64,000 bases of DNA from DSSM01 sp964484125 (GCA_964484125.1 CAZAEK010000008.1:45524-109523); one strand, 5' to 3'. Shown: positions 16,810 to 27,261, counted from the first letter of the stretch. Notes: generated by a model not told the origin, from the letters alone. Translations and numbers: made by a program.

Positions 16810-17814
16810 TTACATCTCAAGTACTGCTCTGTAACGGATTGTGTTGTTCCGTACTTTTTCTATAGCTTTGTTTACATCTGCTACTTTGAACAGCTCGGTC
16901 TTCGCTTTTATTCTGTTTCTTGCGGCAAAATCCAGCATCTCTTTAATAATCGCAATACCGCCAATAACGCTTCCGCCTACAATTTTCTGCCCGAGTACAA
17001 GAGCCATAGGAGGGATTTCAATATTACCGGGAGAGGCACCGACAAAAATAAGTTTTCCGTTTGGCCTCAATACGTTCACGTAGTCCATCCAGTTCAAGTG
17101 AGCTGTAACAGTTGAAAGTATAAAATCAAGTTTTCCTGTCATTTCCTGCATTTGCTTTTCGTCTTTTGAATTTACGAAATTATGTGCGCCAAAGCTTTTT
17201 GCCTCTGCTTCTTTATCTGCTGATGTTGAAAAAGCAGTTACTTCGCAGCCCATCGCTCTGGCAAACTGAAGGGCAAGATGACCAAGACCGCCAATGCCTA
17301 TTACTCCAACTTTATGGCTTGGTTTTACCTGGTAATTTTTTAATGGTGAATAGACTGTTATTCCTCCACAAAGCAAGGGTGCCGCATTTTCTGAGTCAAG
17401 TGCTTCCGGAATTGGAAAAGCAAATCTGCTGTCTGTTACAATATGGTCTGCAAATCCTCCATACTTTCCTACACATGTTGCTACTGATTTAGCACAAAGA
17501 TTTTCCTGACTTGTTGTACACCATTCACATTCATGGCAGGCACCTGATTGCCAACCAACACCAACCCTGATTCCGGGTTTTAAATCTATTACATCTTTTC
17601 CAACTTTTGTTACTATGCCAATTATCTCGTGCCCCGGCACAAGAGGATATTGTGATATCATCCAATCATTATCAATAAGATGTATATCGCTGTGGCAAAT
17701 TCCGCAATGTGTAATTTTTATTTCGACTTCCTTCCCTTCCGGAATTTTGGAATCGTATTTGAATTCTTTTAGATTTTCTTTTGGCTGATATGCTGCATAA
17801 GCATTTACCTGCAT
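16810..17814 (-). CDS. zinc-dependent NAD(P) alcohol dehydrogenase (cinnamyl alcohol dehydrogenase-like)
   Basis: A 334-residue medium-chain dehydrogenase. Catalytic zinc ligands appear in HCGICHSD and PGHEIIG; the structural zinc site is the four-Cys block CHECEWCTTSQENLC; the nucleotide fold has VGVIGIGGLGHLALQFARAMG. The layout matches YahK/AdhC-type enzymes that reduce aldehydes with NADPH. A ribosome site (AGGAG) lies just upstream on the minus strand. It is a single gene, divergent from the C1 peptidase. Confidence 0.93.
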   Translation of the reverse strand: MQVNAYAAYQPKENLKEFKYDSKIPEGKEVEIKITHCGICHSDIHLIDNDWMISQYPLVPGHEIIGIVTKVGKDVIDLKPGIRVGVGWQSGACHECEWCTTSQENLCAKSVATCVGKYGGFADHIVTDSRFAFPIPEALDSENAAPLLCGGITVYSPLKNYQVKPSHKVGVIGIGGLGHLALQFARAMGCEVTAFSTSADKEAEAKSFGAHNFVNSKDEKQMQEMTGKLDFILSTVTAHLNWMDYVNVLRPNGKLIFVGASPGNIEIPPMALVLGQKIVGGSVIGGIAIIKEMLDFAARNRIKAKTELFKVADVNKAIEKVRNNTIRYRAVLEM

Positions 17815-17992
17815 AAAATATTCTCCTTAATTTTATTTATATAAATTAAAAACAATATTTTATATTAAAAAGTCACGGAATTATTTTGAATATTCTGTAA
17901 TTGTCAGTAAATAATTAATTAATTAATTAAAAACACAATGAATTGAAATAAAACAAATCAAAAACTATTTTACTTTAATTAAAAATAATAAT

Positions 17993-19102
17993 ATGATAAA
18001 ATCTTTATTAAAAACTTTTTTATCCGTAATATTTCTTCTTGTAATTTCTAACATACTTTATTCACAAGAACTTGAAAATGTTAAGTTACTTCCTCACACA
18101 GGCGTAAAAGACCAGGCAATGAGCGGTACTTGCTGGTGTTTTTCTGTGATTTCTATTATAGAATCCGAATTAATCAAAAAGGGGATTGAATATCCAGACC
18201 TTTCGGAAATGTTTGTAGTAAGAAATGTATATTTCGATAAAGCGCAGAATTATATTTTAAGGCAGGGCTTTACGCGTTTCTCAGAGGGAGCATTTACTCA
18301 CGATGTTATTCCCGCGATTGAAAAATATGGAATAGTTCCGCAATCAGTTTACCCTAATTCCGCTGGTGGTAAAATCAATCACATGGGATTTGATACGAAA
18401 CTTAAAAAATTTTTAGACAGTGTTATTGCTAAAACTCCGATTTCACCTGACTGGAAGATTAATTTCAATAAAATGCTTGATGATAAATTCGGGGAATTAC
18501 CTGTAACATTTACTTATGAAGGAAAAGAATATACTCCCAAAAGATTTGCAGATGAGATTTTACAATTTAAATCATCGGATTTTGTCGGTTTAACATCATT
18601 CACTCATCATCCGTTTTATAAACCATTTAATGTTGAGGTGCCAGATAACTATTCAGGTGGTTTATTTTATAATGTTCCAGTTGACGAGCTAATTGAAATT
18701 ACAAAAGATGCAGTTTTAAATGGTTATACAGTTGGATGGGATGCTGATGTATCGAATAATTTCTTCAATCAAAATGCAGGTTTTGCAATGATTCCCGTGA
18801 ATAAAAAGAATCTCAGTGGAGAAATTAATCCTGATGACGAAGAAGTTACATATACACAACAATCAAGACAGGAACTATTTGAAAATCTGGAAACTCAGGA
18901 TGACCACCTTATGCATCTTGTAGGGCTTAAAAAATCAAAAGGCGGAAAAATTTTCTTTTATGTAAAAAACTCATGGGGAGAAATAGGACCTTTCAGAGGA
19001 TTTATTAATGTTTCTGAGACTTATTTCGGAATAAATACGATTACTATAGTTCTTCCCGTTAGTTCGCTTAAATCTGAAGTCCGCTCTAAACTTGGATTGT
19101 AA
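17993..19102 (+). CDS. secreted C1-family peptidase (aminopeptidase C / bleomycin hydrolase-like)
   Basis: A 369-residue protein with a signal peptide (to about residue 24, LYSQ). The papain-like triad is visible: Q41 and the nucleophile C47 in QAMSGTCWCFS, H308 in LMHLVGL, and N326 in VKNSWGE. The insertion pattern and NNFFNQNAGFAM region fit the bleomycin hydrolase/PepC branch rather than papain. Unlike cytoplasmic PepC it carries a signal peptide, so it acts in the periplasm or outside. It is convergent with addB, 17 bases apart. Confidence 0.9.
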   Translation: MIKSLLKTFLSVIFLLVISNILYSQELENVKLLPHTGVKDQAMSGTCWCFSVISIIESELIKKGIEYPDLSEMFVVRNVYFDKAQNYILRQGFTRFSEGAFTHDVIPAIEKYGIVPQSVYPNSAGGKINHMGFDTKLKKFLDSVIAKTPISPDWKINFNKMLDDKFGELPVTFTYEGKEYTPKRFADEILQFKSSDFVGLTSFTHHPFYKPFNVEVPDNYSGGLFYNVPVDELIEITKDAVLNGYTVGWDADVSNNFFNQNAGFAMIPVNKKNLSGEINPDDEEVTYTQQSRQELFENLETQDDHLMHLVGLKKSKGGKIFFYVKNSWGEIGPFRGFINVSETYFGINTITIVLPVSSLKSEVRSKLGL

Positions 19103-19119
19103 TATCTGATAACCGCATA

Positions 19120-21930
19120 TTATTTATAGCATATCCCTGAATACTCACACCAGGCACAGACTTTTTCATCGCTGGTCTGAATAAATGGTATATCAGGATT
19201 GCCTATTTCTTCTATATTATTTTTGAGCATATTTTCGAATTCTTTAATAGCGTCTGACGTAATATAATTTTCAGATATCGTGATTAATCCTTTCTTATTT
19301 CCCCGGAGGTAATACATTCCGGCATTTATAAGTTCTTTTGAACTTCCCTTTAAAAGATAGACATACATTAGTGCCTGTAAACTATGTTCCTTATCATTAC
19401 TGCTCTTTAACAAACTGAAAAACTCATCTTTTTCTTTTTCTTTGTATTCCCTTATTTTTGCATTACCTGTTTTATAATCAATTATCATTATAACTCCGTC
19501 TTTTTTCTCTATCCTGTCAACAAAGCCCTTAATTCTGACTTCTATTTCTTTATTATTAATATTTGCTTTTAAATTTCGCTCTAATTTTTTCTCGAGACCA
19601 ATTATTTTAAAGGGTGATTTTTTACTGTCTTCATCGAGTGTATTTAAAACAAGTTCTTTTAATATTCTCTTATAAATTAAATTTTTCGGAAGATACTCCT
19701 GGCTTATGTTATTTTTATTATAAATATGCTTAATAGTTTCTGAAAATATATTGTCGTAATCCGAAATAAAAGCTTCTTTTATAATTTTAAAATCAGTTTC
19801 TGTTATTTCCTTATTAATAAAATCTTTATAAACGTAATTCATCATATAATGATACGCAGAACCGAAATCCTTATCATCCATACTTTCCGTAACCTTTTTC
19901 CTGTCTTCAATACAGGCAATTTTACTAAAATAAAAAGCAAGAGAACAACCGATATATTTATTTATGGAAGAAGCAGAATAGTTTGGAAGCTTTTCAATCT
20001 CAGATAAAATTTCTTCAGATTTATCTATTCTTATCGGTATTCTTTTCGTAAATGATATTTCCGGCGTCAGTAATAATTCTTTAATTTTTGCAGATTTGTT
20101 TGCTTTGCAGAGTTCATAATTTAATTGATATATAAATCTGCTTTTACCTTTAGAGCCGGTCTCAGTTTCCGTGTTATATAAAATATAAATATTTTTTGCC
20201 CTTTGAATTAACCTGTAAAAATAATAAGCCGTAATCGCAGATTCATCATCATTAACAGGAATTCCAAAAGCTTTTCTCAGGGTGTAGGGGATATAACTGT
20301 TTTCAGTTCCGCCGGAAGGAAGAAAACCTTCATTGGCAGAAAGCAAAATTACGTTCTCGAAATCAATCTGTCTTGTTTCAAGCAAACCCATTACCTGCAA
20401 ACCTTTTAGTGGCTCACCTGAAAAAGGTACTTTAAGTCCATGAAGTGCTTTTTCAATTATATTCCAGATTGTTTCATTTTTTATTTTAATATTAAATTCC
20501 CTGATTGAATCGGATATGAGATTAATACTTGTGTAAAAGTGATATAAAAATTCGTTTTCAAATTTATCCCTTTGATTTTTCTCATCGGATATACTGACAA
20601 TTATCTTTTTTATATATTCAAAAACATCATTGCATTCAGTGAAAATATCTTCAATTAAATCCGGTTCGGTTAGTTTACGGTTTTCTGTTTTTGCAGGGTT
20701 CAGATAGGCAGTGTTGTTGTTTTTCATTTCTGCTATTAAGTCAAACACAAATTTTGAATTACTGAATTTTATATATGGATGAAGCAATACTTTTTCTATA
20801 TCCTTATGATTAAATAATAATATTCCATTCCTTTTAATCATATTTCTTTGTAATTCCCGAAGTATTTTGAATAAATTATAAACATGAGAAAATCTGAAAG
20901 GATAACCCATTGTTACATTGAACTCACCAGCTTCTTCCGGAATGGAATAAAGTACAGGTAGCAATAGATTTTCATCCGGTAAAACTATTGCAGTATTTGA
21001 CTCATTAAATAGTCCTTTATCTATAAGCTCATTCACAAAAACACCTGATGATTTTGCTATTCCTGCATTCAGTGCAGTGCCTGCTATTGTAATATTTTTT
21101 TCTTCATTTAACAGTGAATTAATAATAAACCTTCCTGATTCGGCTTTATCAAATATCTTCAGATTTTTTCTAATGAAATATCCTGCTTCCTGTTTATTGT
21201 CGCTTATGTAATATTCGTCAGCATCGAAGAATATTTCAGCTTTACCGGTTTTCTTCAGTGATTCAAAAATATCTGATTCGCTTTTTGAAATTCCATTGAA
21301 TCCTGCAAAAATAATTTTATCGAAGTTGCCGATGTTCTTTCCGTTTTTAAGTTCTTCAGCAAGTCTTCTGTAAGCCATCCCTTCATAGGAAAAGCCCATA
21401 TCTGACAGTCTGGAATTAAATTCTCTATATACGTGTCCGAGTATTTTCCAGTTTCTTAAAAATTCACCTTTTACTTCATCCTTACCGTTCAAAACAGATT
21501 TCCAGAATCTGATATATTCAACTGGTAATTCCTCTGCAAATCTCTCTTCTATTTCTTTTATATCTTCAATAGCCCTGAATAACTTTTCTGTATTAACCAT
21601 AAATTTATCTACTATATCAAAATCGCTGATCATCATTTCACCCCACTTGTAAAAATCATCAAATTCCTGTCTGTCATACTTTATATAGATTTCATATAAT
21701 TCCAGCACTAATTTAATATCATCGAGAGGTTTTAAATTACCAACCTCATAAACAAAGTCCTGCATTGAAAAGACTGACGGAGACCAACCCGGTTTACCAA
21801 TGTTTTTTGCCAAACCACGTTTAAAAAATATTCCTGCACGTCTTGAAGGGAATACTACTGCAATTCTTTGAAGTTTGTTTGAATATTTATTTAAAGTATA
21901 TCCTGCAAGTTCATTTAAAAAAGTATTCAT
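19120..21930 (-). CDS. addB: AddB-like helicase-nuclease subunit with C-terminal PD-(D/E)XK domain
   Basis: A 936-residue protein. The N-terminal half is a degenerate helicase fold (opening with IAVVFPSRRAGIFFKRGL), and the C-terminal part is a nuclease with FGSAYHYMMNYV, MIIDYKTGNAK and ALMYVYLLKG. Cys in YIGCSLAFYFSKI plus the terminal CAWCEYSGIC form the likely 4Fe-4S staple of AddB nucleases. With AddA it resects double-strand ends for RecA. The start overlaps the end of addA by four bases (ATGA), so translation is coupled. Confidence 0.88.
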   Translation of the reverse strand: MNTFLNELAGYTLNKYSNKLQRIAVVFPSRRAGIFFKRGLAKNIGKPGWSPSVFSMQDFVYEVGNLKPLDDIKLVLELYEIYIKYDRQEFDDFYKWGEMMISDFDIVDKFMVNTEKLFRAIEDIKEIEERFAEELPVEYIRFWKSVLNGKDEVKGEFLRNWKILGHVYREFNSRLSDMGFSYEGMAYRRLAEELKNGKNIGNFDKIIFAGFNGISKSESDIFESLKKTGKAEIFFDADEYYISDNKQEAGYFIRKNLKIFDKAESGRFIINSLLNEEKNITIAGTALNAGIAKSSGVFVNELIDKGLFNESNTAIVLPDENLLLPVLYSIPEEAGEFNVTMGYPFRFSHVYNLFKILRELQRNMIKRNGILLFNHKDIEKVLLHPYIKFSNSKFVFDLIAEMKNNNTAYLNPAKTENRKLTEPDLIEDIFTECNDVFEYIKKIIVSISDEKNQRDKFENEFLYHFYTSINLISDSIREFNIKIKNETIWNIIEKALHGLKVPFSGEPLKGLQVMGLLETRQIDFENVILLSANEGFLPSGGTENSYIPYTLRKAFGIPVNDDESAITAYYFYRLIQRAKNIYILYNTETETGSKGKSRFIYQLNYELCKANKSAKIKELLLTPEISFTKRIPIRIDKSEEILSEIEKLPNYSASSINKYIGCSLAFYFSKIACIEDRKKVTESMDDKDFGSAYHYMMNYVYKDFINKEITETDFKIIKEAFISDYDNIFSETIKHIYNKNNISQEYLPKNLIYKRILKELVLNTLDEDSKKSPFKIIGLEKKLERNLKANINNKEIEVRIKGFVDRIEKKDGVIMIIDYKTGNAKIREYKEKEKDEFFSLLKSSNDKEHSLQALMYVYLLKGSSKELINAGMYYLRGNKKGLITISENYITSDAIKEFENMLKNNIEEIGNPDIPFIQTSDEKVCAWCEYSGICYK

Positions 21931-24900
21931 TTTACCTCCTTTATAAAATAGTTGCTTCCTGATGCCGTATCAAGATATAACAGATATTTCCCTGTTACAT
22001 TATAACCCATTTCAGTGAGTGTTGCAGCATATTTTTTCACCTGGGTGAAGTGAACCGTATTTTCCTTCCCGGTTTTATAATCTATTACTTTTGCTTCTTT
22101 TCCTTTTATTATAATCCTGTCAGGTCTTATGAAATTACCATCTGGAAGTAAAATATCTTTCTCATTCATAACTTCCCACTCAGGCGAAAACCAATCTGCG
22201 ATTGTTTCGTTATCTAAAATATCCTTAAGACATTTAATGATCATTTCTCTGTTAGTTTTTGTGAATTCACCTTTTTTCTCAGCTTGATAAATAACATTCT
22301 CCAGATCTTCAGATGTTTTCATACCTGAGAGAATACTGTGAACAAGATTTCCTGTGATTACCTCAGAAAAACTTTTATCCCATGGCTTTATTGAATAATT
22401 TTTTGGTTTGATAACTATTTTCGATTTCCAATTTGATGAAATGTGGTCAAATCTTATATTTGCTTTTATGTATTTATTTTTATCTTCTTTTGCTTTATAT
22501 GATTTCTTTTCTCCTGTCTCAAAAATGTTTTTGTTAATTTTATCTTTAAAAACATCGCTCTCTGAAATTGCACTGTAAACTAAATTGCTGATTTTTTTAT
22601 CCTGACTTAAAGGAACAAATGCGAAAAGCATATCCTCAGGCCTTGTAAATGCTACATAAAGAAGGTTCAGATTATCTATTCGAGTTAATTCGGATTCTTC
22701 AACATAATCATTATTAAAAAAAGTATTCTCCAGACCTTTTGAAGGATTAACCAGATATGCCGGATATTTATTGAAAGGATGTTCAGGAGAAGAAGCCCAG
22801 ATATATCCCTTATTTGGCTCTAAATTTAAGACCCAGTCAACAAAAGGAACTATAACTATCTTGCTTTGTAATCCTTTTGCTTTGTGTATAGTCATAACCG
22901 CAACAGAATTCTCTGATTCTGAAACAGAAATTGATAATTTATCCTTATTTTTATCCCACCAATCAAGAAAGCTAACCACATCAGATTGCTTTCCGGAAGA
23001 AAATTCGTGAACTGAATTTAAAAACTTAATCAGATAAGCATCAGCGGATTTATCCATTCCTGTTATTTCTATAAGGCGTTCTGCAAGTTCGTAAACATTA
23101 AGACCGGGCAATTCACTATTAATTAATTTTTTAGTTTTATTATCTCTTGAAAATAGTTCCTGCGGTAAATCGTTATAAAATACCTGTTCGATAGAGTGAG
23201 GAGGGAATAACTTGTTGAAGCCGGTATTTTTTTCATTTAAATATGCAGAATAATTCACAATTGCTTCTGATAAAGAAAGAATGTCTCCGGTGTTAATTAC
23301 GAAACGCATTAAACTGATTAAAAGATTTACTTTTGGAGAACTCGATACAAGAAGTGATTCAGATGAAACAACACTATATCCGCTTTCTACCAGGTAATTT
23401 GAAACTTCAACTCCTTCATTACGTGTTCTGACCAAAATCATAATATCAGAGTGGGAATAGCCAAGAGACAAAACATCCTCAATAAAAGAAGGAAGTTGTT
23501 TAAGAATCTTTACTTTTGCAATTTCTTCACCGGTATTTTCTTCTGCTTTATCGTCACGGATAAATTCAATCCTGACATATCCTCCTTTATTATTTTCAGA
23601 ATAATCCTGCTTTAAATCTTCAAGATATGCTTTCTCTAATAATTCTTTTTGTCCTTCGTTATCAATCTGAATAATATTCTGTGCTTTCAAAAAAAAGTTA
23701 TTGTTGAATTCTACAATTTCCTTTTTACTTCTGTAGTTATTTCCGAGATTTATCGTTTCAATTTCTTTATTAAAGTCTGCTAAATCGTCTTTTACCTGAC
23801 TGAGAAGTAATTTCATATTTCCGCTCCGCCATCTGTATATAGACTGTTTGACATCACCTACGATGATTGATTTATTGCCTTCGCTGAGTGAATTTATTAT
23901 CAGAGGTTTCAGATTTTTCCATTGAAAGCTAGATGTATCCTGAAATTCATCAATTAAAAAGTTTTTATACTTATTACCTGTTTTTTCGTAAATGAAAGGG
24001 GAATTATCTTCAGACATCAGATTAAGCAAAATATTATTGATATCGCTTTGAAGTAAAACGTTATTTTCCTTTCTGTAATCTCTGAGATTTGTAATTAAAT
24101 CCGTGAAAATTCCGAGCACATAAATGGTCTTTAAAATCTCATTTGCAGTATAAAATGTTTTACTGTTTATGTCGTAGTAATCTCTTGCTGAAATAAGTGA
24201 TTGCAGAAACCCATCGTTAATACATTTCTCCAGTTCAGTTTTTTTGTCAGATTTATTTTTTATTAACTTTGATTGGTCGTTTATTACATCTGATACTCTT
24301 GTACCGTAATTATATTCTTTATTCACAAGGATTTTATTTAATAAATATCCCGCCGCACCGCTTTTACCGTAATTAAAATCTTCAATTTTTAAATTATATT
24401 TATTTGCAATTTCCTTAGCATTTAAAGCAAAGCTCTTCATATCGGCTTCGAATCTATCAGTTATTTCTTTTAGTTCGTTTATAAGATTTATAAAGTTTTC
24501 CCTGCTTTCCGGTGAAGTATTTCCGGATTTGTATTTTTTCTCCCAATATCTTTCTTTAAAAATTTCATACGAAATATCGGAAATATTTTTATCAATATTC
24601 CAGCCGGAGTTTTTACTGACTCTGTCCCTGATATAATCAACAATATAATTTAAAAGTTCTTCATCATTTCCTGTTTGTTTCCAGAGTTTTTCCGTGATTT
24701 CCTCAAGTACTTCATCAGTGTCAAGTTGAATCTCGAAACCGGCAGGAATCTTTAATTCTTTTGCAAAAGCTCTTACAATTTTATTAAAAAAACTATCAAT
24801 TGTGCTTATAGAAAAATCAGAAAAACCGTGCAGGATTCCCTCTAAAACTCTCTTCGCATTTATACTGATTTCTTCCGGCGAAGTATTGTTATCACAAAGT

Positions 24901-25127
24901 TGTTTTTTTAAATCTATAAATTTACTGTTACTGTCATCTTCACTCAGTTTTTCAAGATATTCTATAATTCTGTTTTTCATCTCTTCTGTCGCCTTGTTTG
25001 TAAAGGTAATAGCGAGGATATTTCTGAACCTTTCAGGACTCTTAAATGCAATCTTAAGATATTCCTTTACCAAGGTGTGGGTTTTTCCTGAACCGGCTGA
25101 AGATTTATAAATTAATAAATTCCCCAT
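21927..25127 (-). CDS. addA: AddA-like UvrD-family helicase-nuclease
   Basis: A 1066-residue protein with the superfamily 1 helicase motifs: Walker A SSAGSGKTHTL (about residues 9-19), ILAITFTNKATEEMKNRI, Walker B FLIDEFQDTSSFQW, VGDVKQSIYRWR, and VAVMTIHKAKGLQSKIV. The C-terminus has the nuclease motif VIDYKTGKE followed by QVKKYAATL. It unwinds and degrades DNA ends together with AddB. It opens the two-gene operon; upstream is a 180-base gap with a nested hairpin. Confidence 0.93.
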   Translation of the reverse strand: MGNLLIYKSSAGSGKTHTLVKEYLKIAFKSPERFRNILAITFTNKATEEMKNRIIEYLEKLSEDDSNSKFIDLKKQLCDNNTSPEEISINAKRVLEGILHGFSDFSISTIDSFFNKIVRAFAKELKIPAGFEIQLDTDEVLEEITEKLWKQTGNDEELLNYIVDYIRDRVSKNSGWNIDKNISDISYEIFKERYWEKKYKSGNTSPESRENFINLINELKEITDRFEADMKSFALNAKEIANKYNLKIEDFNYGKSGAAGYLLNKILVNKEYNYGTRVSDVINDQSKLIKNKSDKKTELEKCINDGFLQSLISARDYYDINSKTFYTANEILKTIYVLGIFTDLITNLRDYRKENNVLLQSDINNILLNLMSEDNSPFIYEKTGNKYKNFLIDEFQDTSSFQWKNLKPLIINSLSEGNKSIIVGDVKQSIYRWRSGNMKLLLSQVKDDLADFNKEIETINLGNNYRSKKEIVEFNNNFFLKAQNIIQIDNEGQKELLEKAYLEDLKQDYSENNKGGYVRIEFIRDDKAEENTGEEIAKVKILKQLPSFIEDVLSLGYSHSDIMILVRTRNEGVEVSNYLVESGYSVVSSESLLVSSSPKVNLLISLMRFVINTGDILSLSEAIVNYSAYLNEKNTGFNKLFPPHSIEQVFYNDLPQELFSRDNKTKKLINSELPGLNVYELAERLIEITGMDKSADAYLIKFLNSVHEFSSGKQSDVVSFLDWWDKNKDKLSISVSESENSVAVMTIHKAKGLQSKIVIVPFVDWVLNLEPNKGYIWASSPEHPFNKYPAYLVNPSKGLENTFFNNDYVEESELTRIDNLNLLYVAFTRPEDMLFAFVPLSQDKKISNLVYSAISESDVFKDKINKNIFETGEKKSYKAKEDKNKYIKANIRFDHISSNWKSKIVIKPKNYSIKPWDKSFSEVITGNLVHSILSGMKTSEDLENVIYQAEKKGEFTKTNREMIIKCLKDILDNETIADWFSPEWEVMNEKDILLPDGNFIRPDRIIIKGKEAKVIDYKTGKENTVHFTQVKKYAATLTEMGYNVTGKYLLYLDTASGSNYFIKEVK

Positions 25128-25169
25128 ATAATTGTTTATTATTATTCATTATTTTTTTCAAATATACAA

Positions 25170-25221
25170 AATCCATATTTAAAAATATTCTCACAAAATG
25201 AGAAAAAACTAAATATGGATT
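25170..25221 (-). terminator. nested hairpin, probable terminator of the lysine-rich gene
   Basis: A perfect 12-bp outer stem (AATCCATATTTA at 25170-25181, complement at 25210-25221) encloses a 6-bp inner stem (TTCTCA at 25188-25193 with TGAGAA at 25199-25204) around a CAAAA loop. Read on the minus strand it lies 87 bases after the lysine-rich gene and is followed by a T-rich stretch; it also lies about 40 bases upstream of addA, so attenuation of addA is an alternative. Confidence 0.5.
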
Positions 25222-25307
25222 CTTTTTATATTATAGCAAGGTTAAATACTCTACCAGAGTATGATTTGATGAAAGATAAAAATATTTCTTTTAATTTAAT
25301 CCTTCTT

Positions 25308-25670
25308 TTACGCAGGAGAATTATATGTTTCTGTAATTATCTCCGGAATATCTTTTTTTATCAGACTGTTTTTAACATCCATTACTAAAGTAACAACCCT
25401 GTTCATTACGTGAAAAACATTATCTACGTATAATCTTACAGCTTCAACATCTCTCGGATCCGGTTTATTGGCAATTAATTCAAACAAATCATTCTGAGCG
25501 GCATCAAGCATTCCAATTTCAAATTCAAATACTTTCTTTCCAGAAACCAGAGATACTTTTTTCGATGTTTTTTTTGTTTTTTTCGTTTGCTTCTTTGTTG
25601 TTACTGCTTTTTTCACCGGTTTTTTTGTTTTCACCGGTTCTTTTTTTGTTTTTTTTGTTGTTTTCGGCAT
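25308..25670 (-). CDS. lysine-rich small protein with histone H1-like N-terminal tail
   Basis: A 120-residue protein. The first ~42 residues are almost only Lys, Thr, Pro and Val (MPKTTKKTKKEPVKTKKPVK and on), a tail like histone H1 or the Hc1-type proteins that bind DNA without sequence preference. The rest (about 43-120) is a mixed acidic/hydrophobic domain, probably helical, with LDAAQNDLFELIANKPDPRDVEAVRLYVDNVFHVMNRV. The family of the second domain is not recognised. It is a single gene with its own probable terminator. A nucleoid-associated role is inferred only from the tail. Confidence 0.65.
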   Translation of the reverse strand: MPKTTKKTKKEPVKTKKPVKKAVTTKKQTKKTKKTSKKVSLVSGKKVFEFEIGMLDAAQNDLFELIANKPDPRDVEAVRLYVDNVFHVMNRVVTLVMDVKNSLIKKDIPEIITETYNSPA

Positions 25671-25875
25671 ATCAAAATCCTGTAATTTTTTTATTTAAAG
25701 ATACTAAATTTTTTCCGGAAAATTTTCTTGTTTTTCTGAGAGGTTTTTAAAATTGAGTTTAAAAAACATTAAATTTGTTTTGATAACTTATTACAAAAAT
25801 GAATAAATATTTTTAAATTTTAAAGTCAATATACTTACTGAAACGAACAAAGTTATTTTCGTTGAAAACTTAAAT

Positions 25876-27261
25876 TTATACCGGCAAGGTTATTTTAAAT
25901 GTAGTTCCGGGGTTATCTTCGTCTCCTATCTTTGAGGGGCTTTCAAAATATATCTCTCCATTATGTTGTTCTATAATCTGCTTTACTATGTTTAATCCCA
26001 TACCAGTTCCTTCGAATCCCTTGCTTTTTGCATTAGATGCTCTGAAAAAATCCGTAAATATTCTGGCGCGGTCTTTTTCCGGTATTCCTATTCCGTTATC
26101 CGATATAGTTATAGTTAATCTGTCCTTTTCCTTTTTATTTATGGCTATTTCAACTTTCCCGCCTTTATTTGTGTATTTCAGTGCATTACCAATTAAATTC
26201 GAAAAAGCAAGTTCAAGTAAAGAAAAATCTGCATTAATTACATCATTATCAGGAGTTTCTTCTATTAGCTTTAGTTCTATTTTTTTTGATTCGGCGGTTG
26301 AAGATTTCTGGTTTACAATTTTATTAAGTAATTCTTTAATATTTACAGGGGATTTTGATATCTTATTCAAAAGCTTTAACTTTGAAATATTAAGCACATC
26401 ATTTATAATCTGAACGGCTTCTTCTGTTCTGGCTCTTGCACGCTTAAGCTTTGATTCAACAGGTTCAGATATCGGACCTGCATATTTTCCCAGAACGAGG
26501 TCTATATATGATTGTACTGCCACAATAGGGGATTTAATTTCGTGTACGATACCCATTGTATATTTTTGTTTGATTTTTTCTGCTTCACTCAGATTATCTA
26601 AAGCAATACGCAATTCCTGCTCTCGCTTATACAGACCTGTTGCAAGTGAATCTGCGAAATAAATTCCCAAATACAACATTATAACCAAAGAAATAATCGT
26701 CAGAAACAAAAATCCCAATTCACTATGAGTTCCCGGATGTATAAATCCCTGTATGTCGAAATGAGGTATCACAGAAAAATATTCAAGTATATTACTAGCA
26801 ATGAATATTATATTTACAATTGTGCATATTGTATATACTATCCAGCCGGGCAGAATCATACTTCCGATAATCATATGAAAAATAAAGAAAACAATAAATG
26901 GACTTTCAACATTTCCGGTCAAATAGGTTATCATTAGTAGAGAACTCAGGTCGAAAATAATTTGTAATAAGGAAATATGAAGATGATTAAATTTTTCAGG
27001 TGATTCTTTTACGAGTTCTGTTTCTGATATGTATTTAAACAATAAATTATATACCAGTATTGACAGGGAAACTAATATTAAAGCAATAAACTGATTATCA
27101 GTTAATCCAAGCCCGGGTATGAATTTTAGTGCAACTGCCAACAATAAAGATGAAGTACCAGCAATAAACCTTAACTTTACAAACCATTTGTTCCTACTCT
27201 TTATTGTGAACCATAATTGCTCTAAGTTATAAGTGCTTGAAGGTATTAAATTTATCATCAA
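25876..27261 (-). CDS. membrane sensor histidine kinase
   Basis: A 461-residue protein with about six hydrophobic spans in residues 30-205, no clear extracytoplasmic domain, then a short coiled linker, HisKA with H240 in GIVHEIKSPIVAVQ, and an ATPase domain with the N box (ELAFSNLIGNALKYT), G1 (ISDNGIGIPEKD) and G2 (GTGMGLNIVKQIIEQHNG). It probably senses something in or near the membrane. No response regulator gene lies next to it, so it is an orphan kinase here. Confidence 0.92.
   Translation of the reverse strand: MMINLIPSSTYNLEQLWFTIKSRNKWFVKLRFIAGTSSLLLAVALKFIPGLGLTDNQFIALILVSLSILVYNLLFKYISETELVKESPEKFNHLHISLLQIIFDLSSLLMITYLTGNVESPFIVFFIFHMIIGSMILPGWIVYTICTIVNIIFIASNILEYFSVIPHFDIQGFIHPGTHSELGFLFLTIISLVIMLYLGIYFADSLATGLYKREQELRIALDNLSEAEKIKQKYTMGIVHEIKSPIVAVQSYIDLVLGKYAGPISEPVESKLKRARARTEEAVQIINDVLNISKLKLLNKISKSPVNIKELLNKIVNQKSSTAESKKIELKLIEETPDNDVINADFSLLELAFSNLIGNALKYTNKGGKVEIAINKKEKDRLTITISDNGIGIPEKDRARIFTDFFRASNAKSKGFEGTGMGLNIVKQIIEQHNGEIYFESPSKIGDEDNPGTTFKITLPV

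Noticed and set aside
17913..17929. AATT microsatellite (four units) upstream of the C1 peptidase
   Set aside because: Short and expected by chance in AT-rich intergenic DNA.
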